Of a stretch of 64,000 nucleotides of DNA, positions 13,938-26,244 are shown in pieces; within the stretch, counting starts at the first letter, position 1; each line of letters opens with the position of its first letter. The notes beneath the pieces are model-generated. The model was not told where the DNA came from. It did not search any database and worked only from the letters and a program-made list of their open reading frames with translations. Made by a program: the position numbers and the translations under genes. This DNA comes from Lepeophtheirus salmonis (Eukaryota; Arthropoda; Copepoda; Siphonostomatoida; Caligidae), in NCBI RefSeq assembly GCF_016086655.4, contig NC_052138.2, positions 38,141,403-38,205,402 on the forward strand. Reading direction: 5' to 3'.

Positions 13938-14015
13938 ACGCCCTTGAATCGAACCTGCGCACATTGAGTTCAAGAGTATAGTTTGTCCTGAGCGTGTTGT
14001 CCTTTGAGCCACGTC
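13938..14015 (-). repeat. tRNA-like sequence (tRNA pseudogene or SINE head)
   Basis: On the reverse strand this stretch has an A-box-like TGGCTCAAAGG near 14011-14001 and a B-box-like GGTTCGATTC at 13955-13946, the internal promoter of RNA polymerase III genes. The spacing of about 56 bases between box starts is longer than in most tRNAs and would need a long variable arm, as in Leu or Ser tRNAs. The stem next to the TTCGATT loop does not pair properly, so a working tRNA is unlikely. It is more likely a tRNA pseudogene or the 5' head of a tRNA-derived SINE; no clear SINE body follows. Confidence 0.4.
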
Positions 14016-15269
14016 ATATTATAAAATATAATTAAACTAAATAATTCAAAATAATGAAACATCTAGAAATTATTTCAGTCTCATTTATTTAATTTCTTAC
14101 TCAAATTTCATATATTTTATATGTTGCACCTCTGCTACGGCTAAAGAAACAGTTGCAACATTAGCAGTCGTATTTAAATAAAACAGTTCGGCGGGTCTAA
14201 GTCGGAGCAACTTTATATAATCAAGCCAAGAAGAAAAATGAATGCAACCAAATCTGGTCTTCCCTACTTAACATAAAACAAGTTTTAATGCATTTTATGT
14301 AATATGCTATTTATATAAATTTTTTAATCCAGACAAATAAAAAAGTAATAGACAAACAGAAAAATAATTAATTGCAAAACGGGATTTAATATATTAAAAA
14401 ATTGTTTAAAAGTTACTATCTAGTTTATTTAATCTGTATTTTGATGCATTAATTTTGGAAACATCATATTGCAAACGACTCTATACGGACATATTTACAT
14501 TTTCATTTGATTGATTTTAATTATATATTTATATACAAATTAAAAAGGGCTTTTAAAAAGTAAAACTATTTTTTCCCTAAGTAGTTGTTGCATATGCTAT
14601 AGTTCCCTGACAATTCGCCAAAAACTTTTCATTGAATGACAATTCACCGAAAAACAAATTTATTTAATGAATAATGTTTTTAAAATGTAACATTGCTTGA
14701 ATCCGAATATCAATTATCCTAATGATGCAAGAACAACTACAAATCTAAAAAATATTTAACAACATAATGCTGACTCATATCTCTTTTACATCTTTCATAA
14801 GTGAGTGTCTTGTAAGTGTATACGTTAGCTCTGAAAGAAGTACATCTTAAATAAATACTTATGGGCTAATTTGAAAATAGTAGACACATTGGCGTCTTTG
14901 TTATTTCACAGACATTTACGGGCTATGCCAATAGCATTTGACATATAGGAATAATATTTTTTAATAGAAAAAAACACAGCTTAGCGATTAGATAAAAAAA
15001 CCAGTTGTTGGATATGCTCTTTTTATGTTGTTTAATTAATATGTAGATGGTTGTGGTGCTAAAATCTAACCCAAACAATTATCCCTAATCTCTAATATTA
15101 AGTTTCCTAAAAAACATAAAAAATGTAAAATATACTGTAAACAAACAAATCCTGCACAACATATTTTTGGATTTTTCTAATAAATATTATGCCAAAATTG
15201 CCTTTTTTTTGTGGTGACCAAAACTCTGCATCGGTGAAAAAAAATGTAAATTTCAAGCCTATTACCTTT
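14016..15269. other. AT-rich non-coding stretch
   Basis: Nothing recognisable. Confidence 0.45.
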
Positions 15270-15652
15270 TCAGAGACGGAGCGCTAGTGTGCTCTTGTGA
15301 TGCTTTTAGTGAACAGCAATATGATTATTATCAGATGGCAGGAATGGAGAGAAAAAGGGCTGAGAAAGGATTTGTTGAAGACCTGTTGATTACAAGATCA
15401 AGGCTACGACTGTGTGTCCAAACATATTTAGCCTTGTAACTCCATCAAACGGAATCCCATTGATTATTTTGTCTAGAACTACCTTACATCATTGGGCAAT
15501 AGAGGTCCTTACACCAAAAAGAAGTCCCAGATCGAAACCATCGTCCTTGGATGTAAGAAATCACATCGGTTAATAGTTTTCGGGCCTGCTTACGGTTCAA
15601 GAGCCGAATATGGTTGTTTTTGAGGCCATCAGAGGCTATATTGAGTAATTTA
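15270..15652 (+). mobile_element. Mariner transposase relic, C-terminal part
   Basis: The reading GYDCVSKHI, a stop where a Trp codon is expected, then NSIKRNPIDYFV and NYLTSLGNRGPYTKKKSQIE corresponds to the segment of mariner transposases that runs through the third catalytic acid (here the D of PIDYFV). The ending GAVE.. is blurred by stops. The upstream half of the enzyme and both TIRs are absent or unrecognisable. The element is dead. Confidence 0.6.
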
Positions 15653-17500
15653 TATTTTTACTGATTGTAAATTTTAAAAATTGGCGATTTAATGTTTATT
15701 TAAAGTAGTTTGATCAAAAGTGGTGAATATAATATTTTTAGATATTTAACCTGATCAATATTGGAGTCCATTATTACTTACTTTTAATTGTAATTGTTGT
15801 TACTTAAATATATGTTTTGTTTTTCTGAATCTGTTCTTATTATTCTTGAGGAAAGAATAAATTATATTAGGTGTAACCACAAATGTGTTTTCTCATGAAT
15901 GGTAGAGAAGAGTTAAAAGAGACAACTCCTTGTGAAGTCAGAGTAACCGAGTGGGGTTTGTGGATATTTCCTTCATATAATATATGTTTCCAGCTCATTT
16001 AATGAAACGCTATGTCAAGCAACCGTCTCTCCATTCTGCAAATGATCAGAGTGACTACGGTAATTGTCCGTTTCTTTTTTTTTCTATATTATTTTCATCT
16101 ACGGTAATAACCTCTGGCAAATTATATTCTTTTCATTTTTTTCAATCAACTATACAAATTATGTATTCCATTAACTTTATCACAATAGTACATATATATA
16201 AATATAAATTATAAAGTTTTTTTCAATTGAAATGTCCCTCAGCAAAATTGTTTTCAGCAAATTTCCCGGGTACGAAATTATACATATACACTAGCTAAGT
16301 AATTGAATTATTATTTGCATATTATATACTTTTTAATTGATAATCTATTATTGTTGTTGGAGAAACGAATATAAGGTTCTGTAGAATTTAAAGGGTAGAT
16401 TATTTCAAAGTTAATAAATCATTATTTAAGAAGTTATGTTTTATACAGATGTAGTATAGTGTGTTATTGGTATAGTTGATAATATTGTAGAGGAAACGCG
16501 TGCGAGGAGACAAGGGGGAGAAAAACACATGGTATCATTGTTTAAAATACTGATGTGATTATCACTGATAATCACATCAGTATTTATCAGTTGCCTGCTT
16601 TATTATGATTTTTGAGGGTGTAACGAAAGTATTTATTAGCAAAATGTTTAATAAAGATATAATACATATAATTGACTTAGACGATTTTTATCCGTTACAG
16701 TAGATTTGGAAACGTCACACTCCATGAAATAGTAATTTATTGTGAACCATATTCTCAGAAGAATAACTAATAAAACGACAAAATAAGAGTAATTCGAAAT
16801 ATATTTGAAGTTCCAAATTTAAAATAGAAGGTTTAAATTAAATATGATCTACATACTAAAAAATAAACCATCATACATTTAAGTTAAATATACAAAATTA
16901 AACAATTAGAATCATATAACTAATAATAACAATAAATTATAAATACAGAATATTGAAATAATAGATTGATCCAAATAATATCTTCTTGTTCTAACATCGG
17001 AATTCATTTCAATATGTCATAACTTGAGGTTGCAAAATACAAGCCAGACGTGGAGTTTAAATAAAAAGATCATCACCTTTTTTCCTTATGTGCAAGTTGC
17101 ATATACAATTGTGCACAGGATAGATATATTTCTACCGATGAGATTTTAATGATAATTAATAATAAAGTAAATCATAAAATAATGTTAGATTTCAATCCAT
17201 ATCTTCTTCCAATCTTAGTAAGAACAGCTTTTAGAATCCCACTTTCATTTATTTAATATTTATCTAAAAAAAGAAAAGTTAATCCATGCAGTCAAATTTA
17301 ACTGATAAGACAATTCAGGCAACCATTCTTGACTTAGTTTTCTAACATGACATCGTAAAGATTTAGAGCAAAAGCTAATTATTTAGTAATGTCCGGCGAT
17401 ATTACTCCTTATTAAGAGCATCAAAAAGATTTTTTCTCCGCTATTTATGCTTATATAACAACATATATACACAATTGGTAATTATAATGCTACACCCAAT
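15653..17500. other. AT-rich non-coding stretch
   Basis: Apart from the hairpin at 16545-16585 nothing is recognisable. Confidence 0.45.
16545..16585. repeat. Perfect 19-bp hairpin with 3-base loop
   Basis: The arm AAATACTGATGTGATTATC is followed by ACT and then by its exact reverse complement GATAATCACATCAGTATTT. Perfect pairing of 19 bp with a 3-base loop stands out in a stretch where other repeats are heavily worn. It could be a recent foldback, a very small palindromic element or a copying artefact of library preparation. A microRNA precursor is unlikely, since the stem is too short and there is no longer loop. Confidence 0.8.
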
Positions 17501-17762
17501 GCAACTACCCCCGTTGTTGTGACCATTTAAGCAGTTGTTTTTGCCTTTTATGAGTTTTCTGAACACCATTTCTTGGAGCCTATCAACCATAGCTAAGCCT
17601 TAAGTGATAAAGAAGTAATATTTATTGACTATGTAATATTGGAAAACCTAATGATCATACCCAAGTCTTTAAGTGAAGAAACTAGTCTCAGACAAACTAG
17701 TTGCAAACCATCCAAAGCTACTACTCCCGTTGTTGTGACCATTTAAGCACTTTTTTGCCATT
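17501..17762. repeat. Direct repeat pair, about 217 bp apart
   Basis: The sequence CCCGTTGTTGTGACCATTTA followed by AGCA occurs at about 17510 and again at about 17727. The homology continues weakly for another 40 bases (TTTTTTGCC, then TGAGTT). The two copies probably come from a local duplication or from two insertions of one short element. Confidence 0.6.
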
Positions 17763-17853
17763 GAATGAGTTGTGTATGATAATTCTTGATAATTTTGGCT
17801 GAAATAGAATCATATTTTAGGGTTAGATTTAAAAAAAAATTGAATACTTACTG

Positions 17854-18359
17854 TTAGATAGTACAAAATTCAGAGTTCCATTTCGAAATTAGTAAATATT
17901 TTATACTTTTTACTGATAACTTGATCGTCATTTGGTGTGGATGACTCAAAATATTTTTATATGTATTTCTATAAATGACATCAGTACCAACATCCTCCAT
18001 TAATTTAATGATGGTTCCTCGGGAAGGGATAGGTTTACCCGTGAATTTCTCCATAAATTTTTTGAACGTAGGATGATCACAATGGATAAGGTTATATTAC
18101 ATGCAATAAGCATCTTTGTGAGATCATAGTTAAAGTCTGACTTGATGTATTCATCATTAACTTGATTTTTTAGATGAATATCCATTCTCTTGATATGAGA
18201 TGAGAATAATGAGTGGCGTGTAATTCTAGATAGGAGACCAAATGCACATTTATTTCGACAAATCCAACAAACCATCTGTTTTCATCTGGTAAGTATTTTC
18301 CAAATTCCTGGGCCTCCATTTTCAGAAATCCAGACAGAAGGCGACGTTATTTTAGGCAT
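17854..18359 (-). mobile_element. CGGBP1-like / hAT relic (BED-type finger and adjoining domain)
   Basis: Reverse-strand coding starts at ATG 18359 (MPKITSPSVWIS). One frame then gives EFGKYLPDENRWFV and, after a shift, CWICRNKCAF, with RHSLFSSH further on. The order EFG...CxxC...H-x5-H is the layout of the BED-type zinc finger in CGGBP1-like proteins and the hAT transposons they came from. Next comes DLTKMLIACNITLSIV, a one-base shift, then DHPTFKKFMEKFTGKPIPSR, matching the conserved block after the finger (two halves of a LTKALI...NPxF..FL.KYT..IP motif). The sequence runs on as GTIIKLMEDVG and fades before a catalytic domain. At least two or three frameshifts make it non-functional. Whether it was a hAT transposon or a domesticated CGGBP1-like gene cannot be told from this piece. 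Confidence 0.6.
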
Positions 18360-21319
18360 TTTATTCAGTTCTCTATCGACTATCACCATCTAATATTATA
18401 TTAATATTGAATAATAAAGGCGGGAATGATGACGTTCTTGATTGATAGAAGAAGATGTATATTATTTAATCAATGATGCCATAAGTATTTATTCTCTTCT
18501 GCTCGCACGCTTTTCTATTCTTACCAAAATTATCACCCTTAGTTATTGGCCAAGGAAGGAACGGGGGAAATCTCATTGACAATGGTCAATGTTATTTCTT
18601 TTTCATTATTAGACACCTTTGGTACATGCTAGCATTATTGTATAGTCCCTGTATGTTATATAAAATGTATTATTATGAATTTAAAAAATAAAAACTGTAT
18701 ACTAGAAATAGAAAACAAACATATATGTATAAAAAAATTGTCTAGGTGATATTTTTGCAAATAAAATAAGCCCCCTTTTTTCTTTTTATTGTAGTTGTAT
18801 GGATTTGAATAATAAGAACGCATAAAAAATGTTGTTTGAAACCTCGAAAAATTATTTTTAGAGTCTATTAATAACAAAAAAAATTAATGAAGTACTATTC
18901 TAAAAATCATTGAATACAGGAAATTATAAATTAACAATAGAAATGTACAGAAATATTAAGATAATACAAAGTTATTTTAATCATTGTTAGGGATAAATAC
19001 TTCATTGAAGTAATGGAGTGATGATATTCTTACATAATACGTAAAGTCGTATCGAAACAATTTAATAAAAAAGTTGTCTAATCTATATTTCATTTTAGAA
19101 AAAAAAATAGAATGTTTTCTATATTGCTCGTTTTTTAAAGCAACATATGTTTAACTCCTATTTTATTCAAGTCAAAATGGTTCTTAAAAACTATTATACA
19201 CTATGTTTTTATTTAAAAAACAAAGACAAAATTGCTTTAAAATAAGGTTTTTCGAAAAAAAAAAAAATTGTTTTGAAACTTGTCGGCAAATGATAATAAT
19301 TATACATACCTTACAATACCTTGAGGATATTTTTATTCTTTGTTGCCTTATGTACATAATTTTTTCCTCTACCTTGATGTGAAGCAATAAATAATTACGT
19401 TAAAGCAAAGAATAGACTCACACTAATTTTTGGCCTGCAGAATCTGCAAACTTCCTGAATAATAAAAAGTATTTTATTTTAATAAATAGCGAGTATTTAC
19501 ATTGTACATCATTATTCAAAAAAAGGTACAAAGAGGTTCGGCCTTATATTTCCCTGGATAATTCTTTGATTCCATATAAGATCATAGCAATAATTAAAAT
19601 ACTTCTTGACGTTGTCCACTAAAATACAAACTTACTGATAATTTTATGTAACCTGTTCATTTTTCTATTTATCTAACTCTTATCTGTGTTGTAAACATAG
19701 ATTAACTAAACTTGAATGATCTATTCATAATCGATGAATATAATTAATTTAATGATTGACAAACTCCAAACTTGTTTAAAATGCTTTTTTTTTTTAAGAG
19801 GAAAGGTTGGGCGATAAGAGAAAATAACTTTTTGAGCTTATACAGTGTTACCTCACCGACATCAAAAATTTACACTGTATCATGTTGCCATCTTTGAACT
19901 TTCTGCATATTTTCTCACATTAATTGTTCTAAACTAAAAAAAAGAAATATTTGGAGTGTATAAATTATTTTTCGCAGACGTTTTCATGAATATGATGCTT
20001 GGATGAAATAATGCAGCTGCTTTAAAAAGAAAATTAGGTAGGTGTAACCTTACTAAAATATGTAGTTATTAACAGTTGCAATTTAAGTCAGTAAATTTTA
20101 ATACTTGTCATCTCCATATATTTATTAAAGTATGGCTCTAAATATTGATTGGTTGAATTTGAATTACCCCTAGAAAAAAAAAATGATGATGGAAATATGA
20201 CATCACAAAGTATCAAACTTGAATGTAACAAGTCAATTTTATGACGCAACATTACCTCATTCAATTAAAAATTGTCATTGTATTATGGGGTCCATTTTTT
20301 ATCTTTATGAATTTTATATTTTTAATTTAAAAGATGAGAACGATTCCCACCAAAAATTATTAAAAAATATTTTTATATAAGGGAACAATTTAAATCTGAA
20401 TACTTCTTTATTCAGCAAAGACAATTTGCAACTAATAAGTAAAAAATAGTTTCACAATTGGGGAAAATTATTTGGCCACAAACAGAAAATATTAGCCTTG
20501 TTGACTTGGGAAAGGTGAAATACTATAAAAGAGACCTATTAATCTAAATGAATAAGTAGTCATATTTTATATTTATATGTAAATATTTAATACAAAGAAA
20601 TTAGCTTTAGGAAAAAAACATATTTTAATCAAATCAGATGGAATATTTATTAACAATTTCTATGAAAACTAACATAACACATATATACATTTATTGAATA
20701 CTTTTATTTTATTGTATATGTCATAATAGTATCCTAATTTCTAAATAATACGCATTGAGTCAACTTACATTGAAAAAAACAACACTGATTAAAATATATA
20801 TAAATCATTTAAAGTAATCATGAAAGAAGATAATTCCAGCACTTTTGGTCAATAACTAGGATCTGGGTACACCAAATCCACATCTATTTTTGCATTTGTT
20901 AGAATCTATATTAGTCAATAGTTTCTTTCAATTAGTTGCATTTGAATACGACCAATCAAATGTTGCAACTGTTTTCTAAGCTAGGGATAGTTGAAGCATT
21001 TAAAAATAATCGAATATGAATAATATTTAAGTATGCATTGGATCTTAAGAAGAAACAATTAGACTTTTCAAGGTGTTGAAATACAAGCTTTTGATATTAT
21101 ATAGCATATTAAGATAAAATAATAGTAATAAAGAAGATCATATATCAGAAGGATATATTATTTTATTATCAGATAAATGTACTCTTACAATGATCTTCAA
21201 AACTTGGTCACGGATAGCATGTCTGCCAGTTTTTAAACATGAATATATAAAATAATAAAAGATGTAAAAAAAAATTCAATATTTTCTAATGGATTTTTAA
21301 AATTTTTTTTTCCATTATT
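18360..21319. other. AT-rich non-coding stretch with one dispersed repeat
   Basis: No genes. It carries one copy of a three-copy dispersed repeat (19841-19920, continuing at 20140-20166 after about 220 bp of unrelated sequence), listed separately. Confidence 0.4.
19841..20166 (+). repeat. Dispersed repeat R1, copy 1 (split by about 220 bp)
   Basis: A block with CAGTGTTACCTCACCGACAT, TTTACACTGTAT and TTCTGCATATTTTCTC recurs at 35721-35845 and, on the reverse strand, at 54808-54920. In the two other copies the motif ATTGATTGGTT follows directly, whereas here it is found at 20142 after extra sequence. That pattern indicates an insertion within this copy. The identity of the family is unknown. 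Confidence 0.5.
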
Positions 21320-21598
21320 GTTTATCTTCGTGACAATCAAAACAATACTTTTATGACATTGCTACTCCAAGATTTCAATTATTATTCCACATTTTCGACA
21401 ATTGGGATTTCATAGCAGGGTGAACCTTTGAAATAAAAATTGCCGGAACAGAACCGATAAACCACGAATTACCACATAATTGGATATTACAGTATCTGTA
21501 CCATAAACACTGTCTGCATTTGTAGCTGCTTGCCTTGCATTTTCGTCTTTATCGATGAAAAACCGTTAAATTTGGCGTATTTTGTAATTGCTGGTGTT
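21320..21598 (-). mobile_element. Classical mariner relic, N-terminal part
   Basis: The reverse strand reads FIDKDENARQAATNADSVYG followed by TDTVISNY. This corresponds to the N-terminal region of classical mariner transposases of the SETMAR type, where a K-N-A-x-Q-A stretch is followed by VYG and the residues TV. Further on NPNCRKCGIIIEI fits the conserved block before the catalytic domain. Frames change at least twice and stops occur. This relic belongs to a different branch from most mariners in this window. No TIRs and no catalytic domain remain. Confidence 0.5.
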
Positions 21599-22519
21599 AT
21601 TTTTTTACATGCCCGCAAACAATATTGAGTCAAGCTATCACAAAGCCGTCTGAAAAAGTTTTTCTAATACGGAATCTTATTTTTCTAACATTATTGGTAT
21701 AAAGCTATGATGAAGTAATTTAACAACTAAAACAATAGTGTGACATGAATTTAGACATTTAACTTCCTCAGAAAAAATAATATGTGTTCGATTGTGCAGC
21801 AGCTGTTTCCAATTGTTGATGTCTTTTATGATTAAAAACAAAATATATGCTCTAAATTGTTGCGTCTATTTAATCCTTTTGCCACTCAGAGGCTGTTAGA
21901 AGGTTGTGTCTGTTACGTCAAGTGCTTAACCTCTATTTGTCCACTGGTTTAAGTGCTAATGAATACTTAAGTAAAAGAATAAAAAAGTTACTTAGTCTCG
22001 AGCACAGCAACATGTTTATATTTTAAAGTCACGATATATATTGCAAAGCAAAACTGGAAAGGGAGGAAAACGGTCTTTATCAAGGCAGGTATTTGGTTAC
22101 TTATAACCTTGGTCTAAATATAGACTACTCTTCCTTCTGTATGGATTTTTTTATCCATACCCATGTATCTACTTATTGCATATTAAATACTTTAGTAATA
22201 CAAATAATAGATCATAATGCAATTATAAAACTACTGAACACTTACCGTGGTAATGTTACGTGTTGATTTCGTCAAAGATTTTACTCAATATATGTATAAG
22301 GAAGAAGGTACTTTCTTTTGTGAAATAAATGTATGGATATGACATATACAGTCAATAAATTGAAATGTGGATAGCCAATTTATAGGGAACACTTGAAAGC
22401 AATAGTTTTGTCCTCTGAAACAGCACATGACGGTTTTTTTTTAATATTTTTTTTAAAAATTCTTTATGTTTAGTATATATGTCTGCATGTATGATATGAA
22501 TAAATATAAAAAAAGAGGC
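21599..22519. other. AT-rich non-coding stretch
   Basis: No gene is supported. A weak CAGCACATGACGG at about 22423 might be a worn left terminus of the following mariner, but this is speculative. Confidence 0.35.
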
Positions 22520-23600
22520 ATTGACGGTGGAGCAAATGTATCATATGACAAAAGAGGGGTCATATGATGTGTTATAGGAGCCTGGTTTTTAATTTGGGCA
22601 AAATAAATAAAAATTGGAAAAGAACTCATCAAGATTGCAGGAAGTAGAGGACATAATTTTAAGAGGGATACAAAATTCTTGTTAAGTTTGAACTAGATTG
22701 TAAAGGAGGATCCCACTAAGTCGATGAATAGCCTCCCAACGACTTGAATGTTGCTCCTAGGACCATCAAGAGAGCTATAAAGCACAACCTGGGATTAATT
22801 TCTTTCACAAGGAGCCCATGCCACCTTCTAACAGAAGGCATGTAAGCCAGGAGCTCGAAAGGTGCAATTAAATCCTCACATGGATCAAGGCAAAAGGGTC
22901 AATAGTGAAAATTCTCTCAGACAAGAAGATTTGGACTGTTGATCCATTCCACAACTGCCTGTACAACCGCTGTCTTGGAGAAACAAAAGAAAAGGTCCAA
23001 GAGGTTTACCACACAAAATATTCGGCCCAAAAGACTGGTCCTCGGTGTTTTGGCCTCGGATGGAATGAAGATACCTTAGTTGTTTTTCAAGGATGGACTG
23101 AAAATCGACCAGGAGGCCTACAATAAGATGCTTAGGTACACCATCTTGAGATGACTGTCGACCAACTATCCGGAGGGTAACTACGTGTGGACTCAGGAAG
23201 GTACCCCAAAAACTTATGCACAGATAACATGGCTTGATTCTGTTCCATAAAGATATTGCGTCCTTCCTCACCAGATTTGAACCCACTAGACCTATATTTA
23301 TGGGACACATTGGATAAGGAAACCAACATGAACTCATATCCAAATGTGGACTGAAGTCCTTCATCGTGGCTGTATGCTATAATTTGTCAGAGAAGTCTGT
23401 CATCAACTCCTGCATGGACTTTAGGTGGCATTTAAATGCTGTGATCGATAACGAAAGTGGTCATATTGAGTGAAAATAGTTTTTTTTTTTAAATCCTTGC
23501 CTATATGTTTTGTTAATAGTATTTTTTTGCTATTATTGAAATATAAAATTCATGGATCTATTTCTAAATCCATGTCTTAAGTCCACGTTTTGCTGCCCTA
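22520..23600 (+). mobile_element. Near full-length mariner relic
   Basis: Almost the whole transposase can be followed through frameshifts. DPTKSMNSL and TIKRAIKHNLGL belong to the second helix-turn-helix. KILSDKKIWTVDPFHN holds the first catalytic D. YNKMLRYTIL and YPEGNYVWTQEGTP cover the second site, where the expected D is E. SPDLNPLDLYLWDTLDKETN carries the third acid. NAVIDNESGHIE ends the protein at about 23474 (A and N are uncertain at a frameshift). At least four frame changes and several stops inactivate it. Downstream, GTCCACGTTTTGCTGCCCTA (23581-23600) looks like the right terminal repeat, since an inverted version occurs at the ends of the 56.3-kb element. The left end is not clear. 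Confidence 0.8.
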
Positions 23601-25256
23601 TTATATGTATTCAATTGACAAATCTCTGTTCTTAGATGTAGGAGTCCATATTGGTGTCAATCACGAAAACCAACAACCCCCAGCTTTAACCATAGCCTTT
23701 GAGTAGGAACTCATTGTCAATGTGACCACTACCTTGAAAATTGAAGCCCACATAAAGTCAACAGTGATATGTGGGTGTTTATTGCCATATTTCCTTTGGC
23801 CATTACATATAGGTCTTAAAAATGTTGGTTTCTTCACCAATAAATTTGGTTCCAATAACACAATTTGGACAAACATGACCAATTTACAATTCTAACATAA
23901 TGGCAAATCCATTAACATCAATTTAAGCTTTTTAGAATATTTGCGTCTTTGGGCATGCGTTTAGCATAGAGTCACACAATAATGGCACACTATTTTTTCT
24001 CTGTGAGAGTTTTGTCAGGTGTATATGATGAAAACACTTTCATTAATAGATATCTTAGACTTGCAAAGATATTAAAGTCGAAATTTGCTACGTATTTGAA
24101 ATCATCATCCTGTATAGTAATGCCGTTACAACAAAAATATATGCGTTCTTGCACCGGAATTTGTATATCTAAACAATTAATCACAACAGAAATGACTAAG
24201 ACGTAATATTGAAGTGGCTCTCGCGTTCGCCAAATCTTAGCCAACTTCTATCTTAATAAAAATGCGTATTCTGCGGCATTTGTACACCAAGGTATTATTT
24301 TATCTTTTTTTCTAATCTTTGCCATAGCTGACGTTTATTTTAATCTACTACTGACTTATTAAGCCAAAGTACTAATTAAAATTTCAAAAGGAATAAAAAA
24401 GTATTGGAAATTGAAGGATAACCAATTAATTATATATTTGAAGGGTAAAAGAAATGGATAAAAATATTCAAGGAACAATAAAAAGATAATTATAAAATAG
24501 AAGAAAAAAATATTGCTGACAAAGGACACACAGAGAGGTTTATTTTAAATTAAGTATTTATATTAACTCTGATAATATCAAAAATAAATTATTTGTCATC
24601 TTATTCAAATACAGCATTATACACTTTTTTAAATCATTTTTGTTTTTTACACATTATTCATTTTTAATAAGATACAAATTATGTACACATGACATTAAAA
24701 CACATTTTCTTGAAAATACAAAATGATCTCAAAGGACACTGACATAATGTTAAATAATCTAATAAATAATGATAAATAATATATTAAGGAAGATTTAATT
24801 TTTTTAATAATGCATTTATTATTATCTGAAATGAATAATGAATTTATCAAAACACTTATAATATATTGGAAGTAATGTATTTAAAAAAATTAAATTAATC
24901 TTATCACATAGACAATTTAATAAGAAAATTGAAAGATAAGTATTCATTCGAATACAATTTGCTGATGAAATTATATTTGATGTATATATATACTTTGATT
25001 AGGAAATTTGTTTCAACATAGAAAGTTGTTGAAAAAATATAATTTATTAAGATTTTTTTCTTTGTCTTGCCTGAAACTACATAATAAAAATCTCTTGGCC
25101 TGTAACATATTTGATTTCATATACTATTTACATTGAATATGCTCTTGTAATAGAAAAAATATATTAATATTTCATCATATACTGTAATTAAAGACAGATA
25201 TAAATAGAAAATAATTAAATCAAAATTTGAATTTTGCAAACTATTTGAAAAAGTAC
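23601..25256. other. Non-coding stretch with unassigned open segments
   Basis: Reverse-strand open segments at 23661-23882 and 23990-24244 have some protein-like look, but I cannot link them to any family. The rest is AT-rich, and part of 24300-25256 could be 3' untranslated sequence if the adjoining exons are real. Confidence 0.25.
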
Positions 25257-25486
25257 TTATAATGAATCCCGCATCATCTGAAATGGTGCCCTTATTTGAT
25301 GGATATTGATTCCCTGTGTGTTGTAACTATGTGGTAATAAGACTGCTATGCCCTGCTCAAAATAACTCTGAAAATAAAGAAAAAGTACGTTTTAAATATT
25401 ATTCTACTGAAACAGCAGAATTTTGACTACATTCTAAATTATTCTGCTTCACAGCCGGGTTTTCATTGTAGGTGTGCCTTTTATAC
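25257..25486 (-). CDS. Putative last two exons of an unidentified host gene
   Basis: On the reverse strand, a splice acceptor (TTATTTACAG) precedes an exon from 25486 to 25408 that reads YKRHTYNENPAVKQ...SQNSAVS. It ends at a GTAGAA donor. A 40-base AT-rich intron (25407-25368) ends in TTTATTTTCAG. The final exon (25367-25257) reads SYFEQGIAVLLPHSYN, continues QGINIHQIRAPFQMMRDSL and stops at TAA. The reading phase is consistent across the intron and no stop interrupts, unlike the transposon relics. The first exon begins with one base of a split codon, so more exons should lie upstream on the reverse strand, but I could not place them. The protein family is not recognised. The intron is very short, so the call is tentative. 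Confidence 0.35.
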
Positions 25487-26244
25487 CTGTAAATAATGAT
25501 TTATAGCAAAAATGCAAAACAAAATTTGTTATTTTGATAGAAAATTGTAATTTAAAAAAATCAAATATTTTAAAATAAATAAAAATGTCAGTTAATTACA
25601 TTCAACCTGCAAAAAAAATATTGTCACTGCACTGAATTCCCTAAGGTTTTGAGTGCCCATCTTTGGATTAATATCTGGTAATAAGCAGCTGTTAATATGT
25701 AATATAGGCCTTGGAAATGAAATCCACTACCTCTTTGGGTCACCCTGAATCAAATGTCTCCAGCTAAATTATTGTTATTTCTTTCAAGTAATTCATGATG
25801 TTATTTTTAATCGGAGAAACAATATACAAATACAGCAACACGTGTCTATTTTGAAAATAATGGAAGTAAAAACATAACAACACCAACCATATAGTTTGAA
25901 TTTAAAAAGGCCATATTTTCTACCAAAGAAAATATTTCTATAGATCATCTAAGCATTGACTTAATTTTATCCATTCGTTTAATTGGTCACTATATTAATT
26001 TTTCAAAATTATATATATTAATTATACTTTTAGGAGTTGGGTATCTTAACAGTGTTTTTATATTTTATAAAGCTCTTATCATTTTTCTTTTATTATTGAG
26101 TTAAGAATATATGTATAAGTATAGAGAGCGTGTGTTCATAAAGGACAAAGACAAACACTGAAAATTTATAGAAGAGTTATAATTATAAGTCTCTGTTGGA
26201 CTCAAGGTAGGTTTGATGATCGATATCAAAGTAATTCCTCTCTA
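25487..26244. other. Non-coding stretch, intron candidate
   Basis: If the exons just before are real, this stretch would be part of an upstream intron. A short repeat R3 lies at 25713-25775. A reverse-strand open segment at 25590-25690 (PDINPKMGTQNLREF) is suggestive but has no convincing splice sites. Confidence 0.3.
25713..25775 (+). repeat. Dispersed repeat R3, copy 1
   Basis: ATGAAATCC, then TTTGGGTC, CAAATGTC at matching spacing recur at 52990-53050. The copies share most of about 55 bases. The source element is unknown. Confidence 0.5.

Noticed and set aside
16545..16585. microRNA precursor at the perfect hairpin
   Set aside because: Stem of 19 bp with a 3-base loop is too short for a precursor.
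23661..24244. Two reverse-strand open frames (73 and 84 codons)
   Set aside because: Looked for ISXO2-like, Harbinger and mariner signatures and found none that held; composition is not clearly coding.
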